DNA of 64,000 nucleotides from Alistipes communis (GTDB lineage Bacteria > Bacteroidota > Bacteroidia > Bacteroidales > Rikenellaceae): contig NZ_AP019735.1 in assembly GCF_006542665.1 (NCBI RefSeq), positions 558,001 through 622,000 on the forward strand. Direction: 5' to 3'. The position numbers and the translations under genes are program-made. The notes below the pieces were generated by a model, which did not search any database, was not told the origin of the DNA, and worked only from the letters and a program-made list of their open reading frames with translations. Shown here in pieces: positions 51,235 through 60,915 of this stretch (position 1 is the first letter of the stretch; each line of letters begins with the position of its first letter).

Positions 51235-52380
51235 ATGAAAGGGCTGCACAAAAAAATAATTATAATTTCTACCGAATTTCCTCCGGGTCCCGGAGGAATC
51301 GGCTCCCATGCCTATTCTCTAACCGAAGCCTTATCTAATAAGGGGTGGGAAATGGACGTTTTTACTTGTGGAGATTATTCTTCGAAGCAAACGATCGTCG
51401 ATTTCGACAGAAAACAATCTTTCAAAATCCACCGTTTCCGGAGAAAAGGGTGGCTTACCTACTTTTATAGGCTATATGATGTCGCACACTATATCCGTAA
51501 GCAAAGGGGGGGGGAAATTGTTATCGTATCAGGAAAATTCTCTCTTTGGATCGGGTTATGGCTCAGACTTCGTTTTTTCTACAGAGACCTGCATATTCTC
51601 GGTATCTTACACGGTTCCGAAGTGAACTTACCCGGTCTTTTGGGAAAGAAATTCACCCATCTTTCCATGATGGCCTGCAACCAATTAGTCGCAGTATCTC
51701 ATTATACGGCATCGATTATTCCCGCATGGATACGGAAAAGTAAAAATATAAGCATAATTCCGAATGGAATCGACTGTCAACGAATGGATCGGAAATTAAC
51801 CGAGTCTGTCCCTTTAAATTTACAAGGAAGCCCTATTTTGTTAACTGTCGGAGGAGTAACCCCTCGAAAAGGACAACATAGAGTAATACGTGCACTTCCC
51901 GAGATTATCCGGTCTTATCCCCAAGCTTGTTACCATATCGTTGGATTACCGATTTACCAAAAACAATTCGAGGAGTTAGCCATTCAGTGTGGAGTGCAAG
52001 AGCATATAGTGTTCCATGGAGTATGTCCGACTTGGGAGAAACTGACGGAATATTACAAAGCCGCGGATTTATTCATGCTTTTGAGTGAAAATCAAAAAAA
52101 CGGAGATGTGGAAGGATTCGGTATCGTCGCATTGGAAGCTGGATTCTTCTCTTTACCGGTAATCGGAGCAAAAGGTTGCGGAATTGATGATGCCATCGAT
52201 GACGGAAGAAGCGGCATTTTGGTAAATGGAGACAATGCAACGGAAATCTGCAATGCAATGACAAAGATTCTTGCAGACAAAAGCAGCTTCAAACAGAGAT
52301 CGAAAGTCTGGGCCGAACAGCATGATTGGAATATAGTCATAGAAGATTTTATCCGCATACTGCCACCTACAAAAGCATAG
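51235..52380 (+). CDS. GT4 glycosyltransferase with an internal G9 tract
   Basis: A 381-residue GT-B glycosyltransferase (GT4). N-terminal EFPPGPGGIGSHAYSLTEAL, C-terminal VGGVTPRKGQHRVIRAL and the nucleotide-sugar motif EGFGIVALEAGFF. Nine G at 51506-51514 code Arg91-Gly-Gly-Glu94 and are in frame, so the gene is ON here; one G more or less would stop it early. Cytosolic, acts on the lipid-linked unit. Confidence 0.9.
   Translation: MKGLHKKIIIISTEFPPGPGGIGSHAYSLTEALSNKGWEMDVFTCGDYSSKQTIVDFDRKQSFKIHRFRRKGWLTYFYRLYDVAHYIRKQRGGEIVIVSGKFSLWIGLWLRLRFFYRDLHILGILHGSEVNLPGLLGKKFTHLSMMACNQLVAVSHYTASIIPAWIRKSKNISIIPNGIDCQRMDRKLTESVPLNLQGSPILLTVGGVTPRKGQHRVIRALPEIIRSYPQACYHIVGLPIYQKQFEELAIQCGVQEHIVFHGVCPTWEKLTEYYKAADLFMLLSENQKNGDVEGFGIVALEAGFFSLPVIGAKGCGIDDAIDDGRSGILVNGDNATEICNAMTKILADKSSFKQRSKVWAEQHDWNIVIEDFIRILPPTKA
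51506..51514 (+). repeat. G9 tract in GT4 gene (in frame)
   Basis: Nine G at codons 91-94 of the glycosyltransferase gene, in the frame that keeps it open. Confidence 0.9.
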
Positions 52381-52385
52381 AATCA

Positions 52386-53723
52386 ATGAATTATTTAGAT
52401 AGTCGGAACTATTCGATTCCATTTAAATGGTTAGTATTACATATCCTGCTGGGGATTACTGTCGTATACAGTCATACGGTGGCACAATTATGGGGTATCG
52501 TAGCATTAGTCGTCGGAATCGGGCTCATTTTGAAAAATCGGAATCGAAATGAAGAAGTTGCGAGAGTTATCGCCTACCTGGCTTCGCAAGAGGTACTTCT
52601 AAAAGTATGTGATGCGCAGATAGGTAGCGAATTCATAAAATATATTGTTGTTTTATTCTGCGTGATCGGTATACTGATATCAGACGTACCATACCCTAAA
52701 AATCGTCTTTGGATACTATTCCTAATTTTGTTGATTCCATCTACAATTCTTAGTATCAATTCGATAAAGTGGTTTGAAAATATCCGATATTCACTTTCAG
52801 GAATTGTTGTATTAGCCATATCCGCATACTATTTTACGGGAAGATGTGTAGAATGGAATAATTACAAAAAGATTTTAGGCGCTATTATACTCCCGTTGAT
52901 TTCCCTATCTATAGTGGTAACGCTTGAAACTCCCGACTTCTCTGCAGTGGAGTTTACAGCCACTTCCATGTTTGAAACAACCGGAGGGTTTGGTCCTGTC
53001 CATTTATCCGTGGTTTTAGGTGTAGGAATTCTAATTCTCATCACTCTTTCTTTGATTAAACAATCGTTAGTTATAAACCTACTCGGAAATTACATTGCAA
53101 TATGCTTTCTGGCCTTCAGATTGTTACTCTCTTTTTCCCGAACTGGAGTCGTTGCTTTGGTTGTCTCCTTGGGAGCAATTCTGTTTTGCTTGATCATGAA
53201 TAACTCGATCAAGCTGAAAAAGATATTGATTTACCTAAGTATTATCGTTATGGCTGGTATCGTCGTTTGGAACAAGGTTGACGATGTCACGCATGGAGTA
53301 GCTTCGTTTCGTTTTTCAGGTAGAAACAGCGTCGGAGATAAACTTGACGATGTAACATCTGGACGTATTGATCTTTTTACAGAAGAACTATCTATGTTTG
53401 CAGAAAATCCTATTCTCGGTATTGGAGCTGGTAATACATCTTCCGAACGACAACATCGTTTCGGTCAGATACACTCCTCTCATACAGAATATTCGCGCCT
53501 GCTTTGTGAACATGGAATATTAGGTATTGTAATGAATTTGATCTTATTGGGAGTCCCTTTATCGTTTTTAAAAAAAACACGGGGAGTGACCCGGCTTTTT
53601 TTCGTGGCATTTATCGTCTATTCTCTGCTAAGCATGGTTTCAGCCGCGACCCGGACAACTTTACCTTTGCTGATATACGGACTGGCTTTTTTACGGATAA
53701 AAGAGGATTATATCAAGAAATAA
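52386..53723 (+). CDS. Wzy/O-antigen ligase-like polymerase
   Basis: A 445-residue membrane protein with about 10-12 helices. The periplasmic loop near residue 340-385 (GIGAGNTSSERQHRF, then HSSHTEYSRLLCEHGILG) matches the conserved HxxxxxxxxExG segment of the Wzy_C/O-antigen ligase family. It joins repeat units or ligates them. The start MNYLDSRNYS at 52386 is used; the frame open to 52326 overlaps the preceding gene. Its stop overlaps the next start. Confidence 0.85.
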   Translation: MNYLDSRNYSIPFKWLVLHILLGITVVYSHTVAQLWGIVALVVGIGLILKNRNRNEEVARVIAYLASQEVLLKVCDAQIGSEFIKYIVVLFCVIGILISDVPYPKNRLWILFLILLIPSTILSINSIKWFENIRYSLSGIVVLAISAYYFTGRCVEWNNYKKILGAIILPLISLSIVVTLETPDFSAVEFTATSMFETTGGFGPVHLSVVLGVGILILITLSLIKQSLVINLLGNYIAICFLAFRLLLSFSRTGVVALVVSLGAILFCLIMNNSIKLKKILIYLSIIVMAGIVVWNKVDDVTHGVASFRFSGRNSVGDKLDDVTSGRIDLFTEELSMFAENPILGIGAGNTSSERQHRFGQIHSSHTEYSRLLCEHGILGIVMNLILLGVPLSFLKKTRGVTRLFFVAFIVYSLLSMVSAATRTTLPLLIYGLAFLRIKEDYIKK

Positions 53724-54694
53724 TGGTCATGAAACATCTCAACTCCATAGACATTGTCCGGTCACTCAGTATGCTTTATATCTTGATATTCCACTGCGGA
53801 AATTATACCGAAGAGATCAATTTCCAGCCTTGGGGTGACTTTTTTAAAAATGGGGCGTTGGGAACATTTATGTTTATCTCAGGTTATTTGCTGGGACGAA
53901 AATACACTATTTTTCATGGGATAGATGCAGTTAAATCTTTTTTTATCAATCGAGCCATTCGTATTCTGCCATTATTTTTCCTGTCGCTACTAATATATTT
54001 GTTCATGGGATATCTTTCGGTCAAAACCGTATTATTATCTATGACAGGATTTTCCGTAATTATTCCGCCTCAGCCTCCTACGCTTTGGTTTGTTTCCATG
54101 ATCATATTATTCTACTATCTTTTCCCCATCATGTCAGGACAACGAATATCCTCTGTGTTTATGATCGCAGGCTGTATTATACTCGTGGTTATGGCCGCTC
54201 AGGGGGGGGGTCTGGATGTTGATCGACGTTTTTATTATTATTTTCCATGCTTCATTGTCGGAATTATAGCCGCAAGATATTTACCAAACCAATTCTCAAA
54301 TTATAAATTTGGTATATTAGGGGCTATCGCATTCTCTTTGATTAGTACCGGATACTTGTGGTTAGATTTGTTTGGCAATGAACCTGCAAACTCTGTTTTT
54401 CGGATGCTAATAGCACTGTCAGGTACGATGTCATTCATATCGTTGTCTTACTATCTAACAAACTCTTCCCATATCTCTTTCTGGGCTTCTCGTATCGCCT
54501 ATTCCAGTATGGCTGCATATCTATTCCATCGGCAAATATTTAGCGTTATCAGACAATATGTTTATTGGCCGGAAGATGGAACCGGAAGAGTCTTGTTTTT
54601 ACTGTTTGTATGTATTCCAATCATTTTGTTAATTGGGTACATTATCCAAACCGTTTATGACTATTTCCTAAAAAAATTAGTAGTTCGGGAATAG
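53723..54694 (+). CDS. AT3 membrane acyltransferase with an internal G9 tract
   Basis: A 323-residue acyltransferase family 3 (OafA-type) protein with about ten helices. The conserved His is in FHCGNY near residue 24 and the N-terminus DIVRSLSMLYILIFHC is typical. It would acetylate or otherwise acylate the polysaccharide at the membrane. Nine G at 54202-54210 code Gln160-Gly-Gly-Gly163 and keep the frame, so ON. The start overlaps the wzy stop (TAATG); 53729 is the alternative ATG. Confidence 0.88.
   Translation: MVMKHLNSIDIVRSLSMLYILIFHCGNYTEEINFQPWGDFFKNGALGTFMFISGYLLGRKYTIFHGIDAVKSFFINRAIRILPLFFLSLLIYLFMGYLSVKTVLLSMTGFSVIIPPQPPTLWFVSMIILFYYLFPIMSGQRISSVFMIAGCIILVVMAAQGGGLDVDRRFYYYFPCFIVGIIAARYLPNQFSNYKFGILGAIAFSLISTGYLWLDLFGNEPANSVFRMLIALSGTMSFISLSYYLTNSSHISFWASRIAYSSMAAYLFHRQIFSVIRQYVYWPEDGTGRVLFLLFVCIPIILLIGYIIQTVYDYFLKKLVVRE
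54202..54210 (+). repeat. G9 tract in AT3 acyltransferase gene (in frame)
   Basis: Nine G at codons 160-163. A change of one or two G would truncate the protein in its middle. Confidence 0.9.
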
Positions 54695-54724
54695 ATTGCC
54701 GTATTCCAATTAAATATCTATCTT

Positions 54725-55254
54725 ATGAGACTTGTTATCCTACTGTTATACTACGGATTTTTGCGGTTTCTTCCCGCAACAGACAATGCCTATTGGATAT
54801 TTTCTTTATTCAGAAAAACACGATCATGGGTCGGACACTTTCTATTTGACCAATGTGGAAAACAAATCAATATCGAACATGGAGCAAATTTCGGAACCGG
54901 TCGTGGAATCTCAATCGGCGACCGATCGGGAATTGGTATCCGTGCGAAAATACGGGGACCATTGCATATCGGATCGGATGTCATGATGGGACCTGATGTT
55001 ATTATTCTTACTTCGACCCATGAGATATCCCGTACAGACATTCCGATGCGTGAACAGGGGGGGGTACAGGAAAAGAAGATCGAACAGTAGTGATCGGCGA
55101 TGATGTTTGGATCGGTACGCGCGTTATTATATTACCGGGGGTAAAAATAGGTTCCGGGGCCGTGATTGCCGCGGGAGCTGTGGTAAGCCGAAACGTACCC
55201 GACTTCGCTATTGTCGGAGGAATTCCGGCCAGAGTTATCAAAATGAGAAAATAA
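54725..55254 (+). CDS. WcaF-like hexapeptide acetyltransferase, phase-OFF at a G8 tract
   Basis: The gene opens with MRLVILLLYYG and left-handed beta-helix hexapeptide repeats (NIEHGANFGTGRGISIGDRSGIG), with the catalytic-type His in TSTHEISRTD. At 55057-55064 a run of eight G breaks the frame and translation ends at 55090 (121 residues). With nine G the frame continues through VVIGDDVWIGTRVIILPGV and GSGAVIAAGAVVSRNVPDF to a stop at 55254, giving 176 residues, the normal length. So the gene is switched off, not decayed. It O-acetylates a sugar of the repeat unit. Confidence 0.88.
55057..55064 (+). repeat. G8 tract in acetyltransferase gene (out of frame)
   Basis: Eight G after codon 110; nine would be in frame. 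The downstream frame is fully open and keeps the family motifs. Confidence 0.92.
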
Positions 55255-55264
55255 TAAATAGTTT

Positions 55265-56374
55265 ATGAGGATTTTATTATTGAGCACGGGAGGAAAAATC
55301 GGAGGAGAGGAAACATTCACCCGAAATCTGGCTCTGGGGCTGATAGAACGAGGCCACTATGTCGAAATGGCGGTAGGAGGGCCGGTACAACGCGAAGACG
55401 CAGAAAAAGCAGGGATTAGAATCACCGAAATCGACATAACAGGCCGATCACCCAAGCGCATCGTATGCGCCGCCCGGCAATTAGCACATTATGCAACAAA
55501 GAACCGATTCGACATAATACATGCCCAAGCCGTCGGCCCTGCAATTATGGGTATTATCGCTAAAAAGTTTTTCGGTTGCAGGATTCCCTGGATATGGCAT
55601 AATCACGGTATTACGGATTTCGCATATCGCTTTATTGTTCGTCACCTGAATAGTCTGGATCGAATTATCGCCAATTCGGATTATGTAAGGGAAATGCTCA
55701 CAGGTAACGGAGTGAAAAGAGATCGAATCGAGCGAATACATAACGGAATTCATATCGCCGATTATACCGTAACGGAACAGGAACGTCTCGATGCCCGGGA
55801 GGCTGTCCGCAAAGAGTTTTCGCTGTCCGCCGATTGCCGTATCATTACTTATGTCGGACGCCTTTCTCCGGAAAAAGGGGTGGAGGTTTTAGTGGATGCT
55901 TTCCGAACCCTATGTATCTCAACAGAGAATGTCGCTTGCCTGTTGGTAGGAGATGGTGTGCAGCGGGAAGAACTGCAAGCCCGAATCAACTCGTATCCGT
56001 GCAAAGAAAAAATCATTTTTGCGGGATTCCGTAGAGATATAAAGCATCTACTTGCCGGCAGCGATGTTTTCGTGTTACCCTCTCATATTGAAACATTCAG
56101 TCTTTCCATTCTCCAAGCTTTCGCAGCCGGAACTCCTTGTGTGGCCAGCGACGTGGGAGGAACCCCTGAGCAAATCTTGCCAAGACTCAACGGCCTTCTG
56201 TTTCAAGACAACGATTCGACCGAACTGGCATCCAGATTAAACGAGATATTGAATGATGAGGAATTTCGCTGTTATTTGACTCATAATGCCATCGTTCTGA
56301 GTCATTCATATCTTAACGATAACAGAATGATCGGCGATATAGAAAATCTTTACGGACGTTTGATTTCCAAATAA
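55265..56374 (+). CDS. GT4 glycosyltransferase
   Basis: A 369-residue GT-B enzyme. GGKIGGEETFTRNLALGL at the start, FDIIHAQAVGPAIMG, and SPEKGVEVLVDAF and PSHIETFSLSILQAFAAG toward the end (the ExxxxxxxE nucleotide-binding region). It adds one sugar to the lipid-linked unit; donor unknown. It begins 10 bases after the full-length acetyltransferase frame ends. Confidence 0.9.
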   Translation: MRILLLSTGGKIGGEETFTRNLALGLIERGHYVEMAVGGPVQREDAEKAGIRITEIDITGRSPKRIVCAARQLAHYATKNRFDIIHAQAVGPAIMGIIAKKFFGCRIPWIWHNHGITDFAYRFIVRHLNSLDRIIANSDYVREMLTGNGVKRDRIERIHNGIHIADYTVTEQERLDAREAVRKEFSLSADCRIITYVGRLSPEKGVEVLVDAFRTLCISTENVACLLVGDGVQREELQARINSYPCKEKIIFAGFRRDIKHLLAGSDVFVLPSHIETFSLSILQAFAAGTPCVASDVGGTPEQILPRLNGLLFQDNDSTELASRLNEILNDEEFRCYLTHNAIVLSHSYLNDNRMIGDIENLYGRLISK

Positions 56375-56376
56375 AT

Positions 56377-57471
56377 ATGAAAGTAGCATTTCTGACAATG
56401 GGGAAAGATATAGGAGGAGCTAAACAGGACGTACTCACTCTTTCCCAAAAAATAGCCGCACACGGACACGATGTGTTCGTGATTGCCGCTCCTGGAGTTA
56501 TGGATCGGGAACTGACAGGTACACCCGTCCAATTCATTCCGGCAGAATTCTATGTTCGTCGACCTTGGGGATTATGGAAAGCTTCTCGTTATCTGCTTCG
56601 AGTCGTACGGGAAAACAATATCGAACTGGTTAACCCGCAAGGCTTTTTTACGGCAATTATTGCATGGTTGATGCGTTTCAGTCTACATCGCCCGCATATT
56701 CCCATCGTGACGACTATCCACATGTTCTCGTCGTTGAATTTCTACAAATACGCCAGATTACTCAATATTTTCTCGGATGAAATTATCACCGAATCCAATT
56801 GTGAAAGGGTCCGGCTCGAAAGCGGAGGGGCAAAACGAAATCGGATCGAAGTGATCAACAATTCGGTCGATATGCAGCGGTTTTCCCAAGAACGAACAAC
56901 TCCTGTTCTGAGAACTGAATACAGTATCGAATCAAGTTGCGTAGTATTCGGAATAGTAGCAAGACTCAGTCCTGAAAAACGGCATTCGGATTATATCGAA
57001 GCAGCCAAGATCGCACATCACAGGTTCCCTGATACTCGATTTTTCATCATAGGAGACGGTCCGCTTCGAGATACGTTACAGGCACAGGCTGCTGGACACG
57101 ATTATATTATTTTCACAGGGGCACGACGGGACATCCCGAATGTATTACGGAGTTTGGATTGCTTTGTTCTCTCTTCAGAAGTGGAATCTCTGCCATTATC
57201 CATTCGGGAAGCTATGAGCATGTCTCTTCCTGTAATTGCAACCGACGTAGGCGGGAATAGAGAAATCGTAGCGGAAAACATTACTGGATATCTCGTAATG
57301 CCCAAAATACCCGATCAGCTTGCAGAGGCGATGTCGAATGTAATTGCTGATCGACTTAAACGCGAAGCTATGGGAAAAGCTGCACGAAAGTTCTGTGCAG
57401 ATCGTTTCAATGCGGACAATTGGGCGGTGTATACAGAACAAAAATTCGAAAAAAGCATAAAACAACATTAA
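56377..57471 (+). CDS. GT4 glycosyltransferase
   Basis: A 364-residue GT-B enzyme related to the preceding gene. GKDIGGAKQDVLTLSQKI, then ESNCERVRLESGG, LSPEKRHSDYIEAAK and the motif EVESLPLSIREAMSMSLPV. Starts 2 bases after the previous stop, so translation is probably coupled. No homopolymer tract. Confidence 0.9.
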   Translation: MKVAFLTMGKDIGGAKQDVLTLSQKIAAHGHDVFVIAAPGVMDRELTGTPVQFIPAEFYVRRPWGLWKASRYLLRVVRENNIELVNPQGFFTAIIAWLMRFSLHRPHIPIVTTIHMFSSLNFYKYARLLNIFSDEIITESNCERVRLESGGAKRNRIEVINNSVDMQRFSQERTTPVLRTEYSIESSCVVFGIVARLSPEKRHSDYIEAAKIAHHRFPDTRFFIIGDGPLRDTLQAQAAGHDYIIFTGARRDIPNVLRSLDCFVLSSEVESLPLSIREAMSMSLPVIATDVGGNREIVAENITGYLVMPKIPDQLAEAMSNVIADRLKREAMGKAARKFCADRFNADNWAVYTEQKFEKSIKQH

Positions 57472-57472
57472 T

Positions 57473-58714
57473 ATGGACTTGATTGTCGGTGCAGGGATAA
57501 CCGGATTATCCTACGCAGCAGCTACTTCAAACGATTATTTAGTCATCGAGAAAGAGCCGGAAATAGGAGGTTATTGCCGGACAATTCTACAAGATGGTTT
57601 TATATGGGATTACTCCGGACATTTTTTTCATTTCCGAAACAAGGATATCGAACGATTCGTGATGGATAAAATGCATAAGGATCGGGATATTATCACACTG
57701 AAAAAAATGACTCAGATTCGATATAAAAATAAGCATATCGACTACCCGTTCCAGAAAAACATTCATCAACTTGATAAAGCCGAATTTATCGATTGCCTGT
57801 ATGACTTATTTGTCAACGAATATCGTGAAGGAACGACATTCAAAAGTATGCTGTATGCAAAATTCGGCAAATCCATTGCTGAAATTTTCCTCATCCCCTA
57901 CAACGAAAAGTTATATGCTTGCGATCTTGACGAACTCGATCCGGATGCCATGGGACGCTTCTTCCCTTATGCAGACAAACAAGAAATTATTGCAAATTTC
58001 AAACATGCCAAGGAGAACTCGTATAACGCAACTTTCGAATATCCGAAAGGAGGTGCTTTTGAATACGTTAATTCAGTTTTCCAAAGAATAGATCCAAAGA
58101 AAGTTGCCACCGGCGAAGCTCTTGTTGAATTAGATATAGCTCGAAAGATCGCACGTACAACCCGCCGAAGCATAAAGTACGACCAGTTGATTTCTACGAT
58201 CCCACTTCCGAAATTGCTCAGTTTATCCGGAATCGAGCATGATACACACCTATATTCAAGCAATAAAGTATTGGTCTTTAATCTCGGATTTGATCGTAAA
58301 GGCAACGAAAAAAGGAACCATTGGCTTTATTTTCCTGAGAAGAAATATATATTTTACAGAGTAGGTTTTTACGATAATATTTTCAACAGCGACCGCCTTT
58401 CTGCCTATGTGGAAATCGGATTCCGACAAGATGCACAAATTGACATAGATGCCTGTCTGACGCGAGTCTTGAAAGATTTGGAGACCGCAGGCATCATATC
58501 TGGACAAAAACTTGTTTCGTCACATTCCGTTATCATGGACCCTGCTTATGTCCATGTTACTTCGGCCATGGAAAAAGATAGAGCCGAAAAGATGAAAACG
58601 CTCTCTTCCTACGATGTATATTCAATCGGTCGGTACGGAGGGTGGTATTATTGTTCCATTGAAGATAATGTGGCAGAGGCACTCTCGCTGGCTCGTCGTA
58701 TATCGCATGAATAA
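57473..58714 (+). CDS. FAD-dependent NAD(P)-binding protein, UDP-galactopyranose mutase-like fold
   Basis: A 413-residue flavoprotein: DLIVGAGITGLSYA (dinucleotide-binding), IEKEPEIGGYCRT, and DYSGHFFHF. These resemble the protoporphyrinogen oxidase/UGM-like proteins common in polysaccharide loci. It could convert a nucleotide sugar between ring forms or act as an oxidoreductase; the reaction is not known. It overlaps the next gene by 8 bases if that gene starts at 58707. Confidence 0.8.
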   Translation: MDLIVGAGITGLSYAAATSNDYLVIEKEPEIGGYCRTILQDGFIWDYSGHFFHFRNKDIERFVMDKMHKDRDIITLKKMTQIRYKNKHIDYPFQKNIHQLDKAEFIDCLYDLFVNEYREGTTFKSMLYAKFGKSIAEIFLIPYNEKLYACDLDELDPDAMGRFFPYADKQEIIANFKHAKENSYNATFEYPKGGAFEYVNSVFQRIDPKKVATGEALVELDIARKIARTTRRSIKYDQLISTIPLPKLLSLSGIEHDTHLYSSNKVLVFNLGFDRKGNEKRNHWLYFPEKKYIFYRVGFYDNIFNSDRLSAYVEIGFRQDAQIDIDACLTRVLKDLETAGIISGQKLVSSHSVIMDPAYVHVTSAMEKDRAEKMKTLSSYDVYSIGRYGGWYYCSIEDNVAEALSLARRISHE

Positions 58715-59705
58715 AATGAATTATCCCCTTGTTGCAATAGTCATTCCCACACTAAACGAAGCGCTTTTTATCGGGCCTTGTCTGGATTCTATTCTCGGAC
58801 AGAACTATCCATTCAATCGGCTTGACATTATGGTCGTGGACGGAGGCAGCGATGACAAAACTCATGAAATAGTAAACGGTTATGCCGATAAATGGTCAAA
58901 TATACGATGGATCGATAATCCTCGGAAAATTCAGTCTGCTGCTTTCAACATCGGAGTCAGTCGCTCTTCTGCTTCGATAGTGGTTAGAATGGATGCTCAT
59001 GCCCGTTATGCTAGTGATTATATCTCAAAATGTGTCGCCAAACTATCCACCAATCCCGAACTGGGGAATGTAGGAGGAGTGTGTAAAGTCGAAGCCGGAG
59101 CTCCCACCCTAATGGGAAAAGCAAATGCCGTTCTGAACCAAACCTCGTTCGGTATTGGAGGAGCGGCATTTCGCATCGGAACCAAAGCCTGTTTTACCGA
59201 TACAGTACCTTTCGGTGCCTTTCCCCGGAAGGTACTCGATGAAATCGGACCGATGAATGAAAAACTATCTCGCGGAGAAGATAACGAATATAATGCACGC
59301 ATCCGAAATGCCGGGTACAAAATCTATTTCGATCCCCAAATCATTTCGACCTATTATTCCCGACCGACCCTTACCTCTTCCGTCCATCAAATGTACCGCA
59401 ACGGACGTTCGATAGGAGTATTATTGCGAACTTTTCCACGGGCCGTAGGACTTCGGCACGTCGTTCCAGCCTGTTTTGTTGTGGGAATGCTCTCCTGTCT
59501 GTTGTTCGGTTGGTGGGTTCCTATTTTATGGAACGTATTGATATGGATACTAGTAGTGTATTGGATCGCAGCTCTGGGAGCAACAGGGTTGGCATGCCTC
59601 AGATTTGGATTCGACATGGGATTCATACTGCCGATATTATTTTTTTCTGTCCACATTGCTTATGGGACAGGTACCGTATATGGATTTTTAACTAAAAAAA
59701 TATAA
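58707..59705 (+). CDS. GT2 glycosyltransferase, ExoA-like
   Basis: A 332-residue GT2 family enzyme: VIPTLNEALFIGPCLDSIL, VDGGSDDKT, MDAHARYA (DxD-like), and GEDNEYNARI (the ED acid motif). Two or three hydrophobic helices close the C-terminus (FVVGMLSCLLFGWW; VLIWILVVYWIAAL), as in ExoA. The ATG at 58707 overlaps the previous gene; 58716 is the alternative. Frame open to 58614 lies inside the previous gene. Confidence 0.87.
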   Translation: MNKMNYPLVAIVIPTLNEALFIGPCLDSILGQNYPFNRLDIMVVDGGSDDKTHEIVNGYADKWSNIRWIDNPRKIQSAAFNIGVSRSSASIVVRMDAHARYASDYISKCVAKLSTNPELGNVGGVCKVEAGAPTLMGKANAVLNQTSFGIGGAAFRIGTKACFTDTVPFGAFPRKVLDEIGPMNEKLSRGEDNEYNARIRNAGYKIYFDPQIISTYYSRPTLTSSVHQMYRNGRSIGVLLRTFPRAVGLRHVVPACFVVGMLSCLLFGWWVPILWNVLIWILVVYWIAALGATGLACLRFGFDMGFILPILFFSVHIAYGTGTVYGFLTKKI

Positions 59706-59710
59706 AATTT

Positions 59711-60907
59711 ATGCAAATACCATTTTCCCCGCCAGATATGACGGAAGCAGAAGAGATCGAAGTCGCCCAAGTCCTTCGTTCGGGATGGATCACCACAGGA
59801 CCTCGCACAAAAGAATTTGAACGCCAAATTGCTTCATATTGCCATACGCCCAAAGTCGTATGCCTGAACTCTGCCACAGCCTGTATGGAAATGATTCTGC
59901 GGGTACTGGGTGTAGGGCCCGGAGATGAAGTCATTACATCGGCATATACCTATACGGCTTCGGCCAGCGTAGCCTGCCATGTGGGAGCAAAATTAGTCAT
60001 GGTCGATACAGCGCCGAATTCTTTCGAAATGGATTATGAGCAACTGGCGCAGGCTATCACGTCCCGGACAAAAGTCATCATTCCGGTGGATCTGGCAGGA
60101 ATCATTTGTGATTACGATCGTATTTTCTCTATTGCAAACGATAAAAAACAACTGTTCCAGCCATCCAACAAGTTGCAAAACTCTATTGGTCGAGTAATTA
60201 TTCTTGCAGATGCGGCTCATGCATTTGGAGCAAAACGGAACGGTAAAATGTGTGGAGAGATTGCTGATTTTACCTCTTTTTCGTTCCATGCGGTAAAAAA
60301 TCTCACCACAGCAGAAGGTGGAGCACTGACTTGGCGCTCGATTCCTGGAATCGACAACGAATGGCTTTACCAACAATTTCAACTTTTGTCCCTTCACGGC
60401 CAAAATAAGGATGCATTGGCCAAAACACAACTCGGTGCATGGGAGTACGATATTGTCGCTCCTAATTTCAAATGCAACATGACAGATATCATGGCCGGTA
60501 TCGGATTGGTACAGTTGAAACGTTACCCCGAAATATTGCGCCGCCGCCAACAGATTATCAACCGTTATGATGAAGTGCTGCGAGATCAAAACCTGCAATT
60601 ACTCCTCCATTACGGAGAAAATCACACTTCGAGTGGTCATCTCTATCTGGTACGCCTGATAGGACGAGAAATCGACGAGCGTAACGAGATCATAATAAAA
60701 ATGGCAGAACGAGGCATTGCTTGTAATGTCCATTATAAACCTTTGCCGATGATGACGGCATATAAGAATCTCGGATTCGATATTGCGAATTATCCAAACG
60801 CTTATAATCAATATCGTAACGAAATTACACTACCATTACACACACGTCTCTCTGATGAAGAAATAGAATATGTCTTAGCTAATTTCATCAATCTCATTTC
60901 AAAATAA
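59711..60907 (+). CDS. DegT/DnrJ/EryC1/StrS aminotransferase
   Basis: A 398-residue PLP-dependent enzyme that puts an amino group on a keto sugar nucleotide. TSAYTYTASA, Asp167 in LADAAHAFGA and the PLP Lys196 in SFHAVKNLTT are visible, with the family C-terminus (YKPLPM). The sugar 4,6-dehydratase that would supply its substrate is not in the window. Confidence 0.92.
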   Translation: MQIPFSPPDMTEAEEIEVAQVLRSGWITTGPRTKEFERQIASYCHTPKVVCLNSATACMEMILRVLGVGPGDEVITSAYTYTASASVACHVGAKLVMVDTAPNSFEMDYEQLAQAITSRTKVIIPVDLAGIICDYDRIFSIANDKKQLFQPSNKLQNSIGRVIILADAAHAFGAKRNGKMCGEIADFTSFSFHAVKNLTTAEGGALTWRSIPGIDNEWLYQQFQLLSLHGQNKDALAKTQLGAWEYDIVAPNFKCNMTDIMAGIGLVQLKRYPEILRRRQQIINRYDEVLRDQNLQLLLHYGENHTSSGHLYLVRLIGREIDERNEIIIKMAERGIACNVHYKPLPMMTAYKNLGFDIANYPNAYNQYRNEITLPLHTRLSDEEIEYVLANFINLISK

Positions 60908-60915
60908 TAGCTTCG

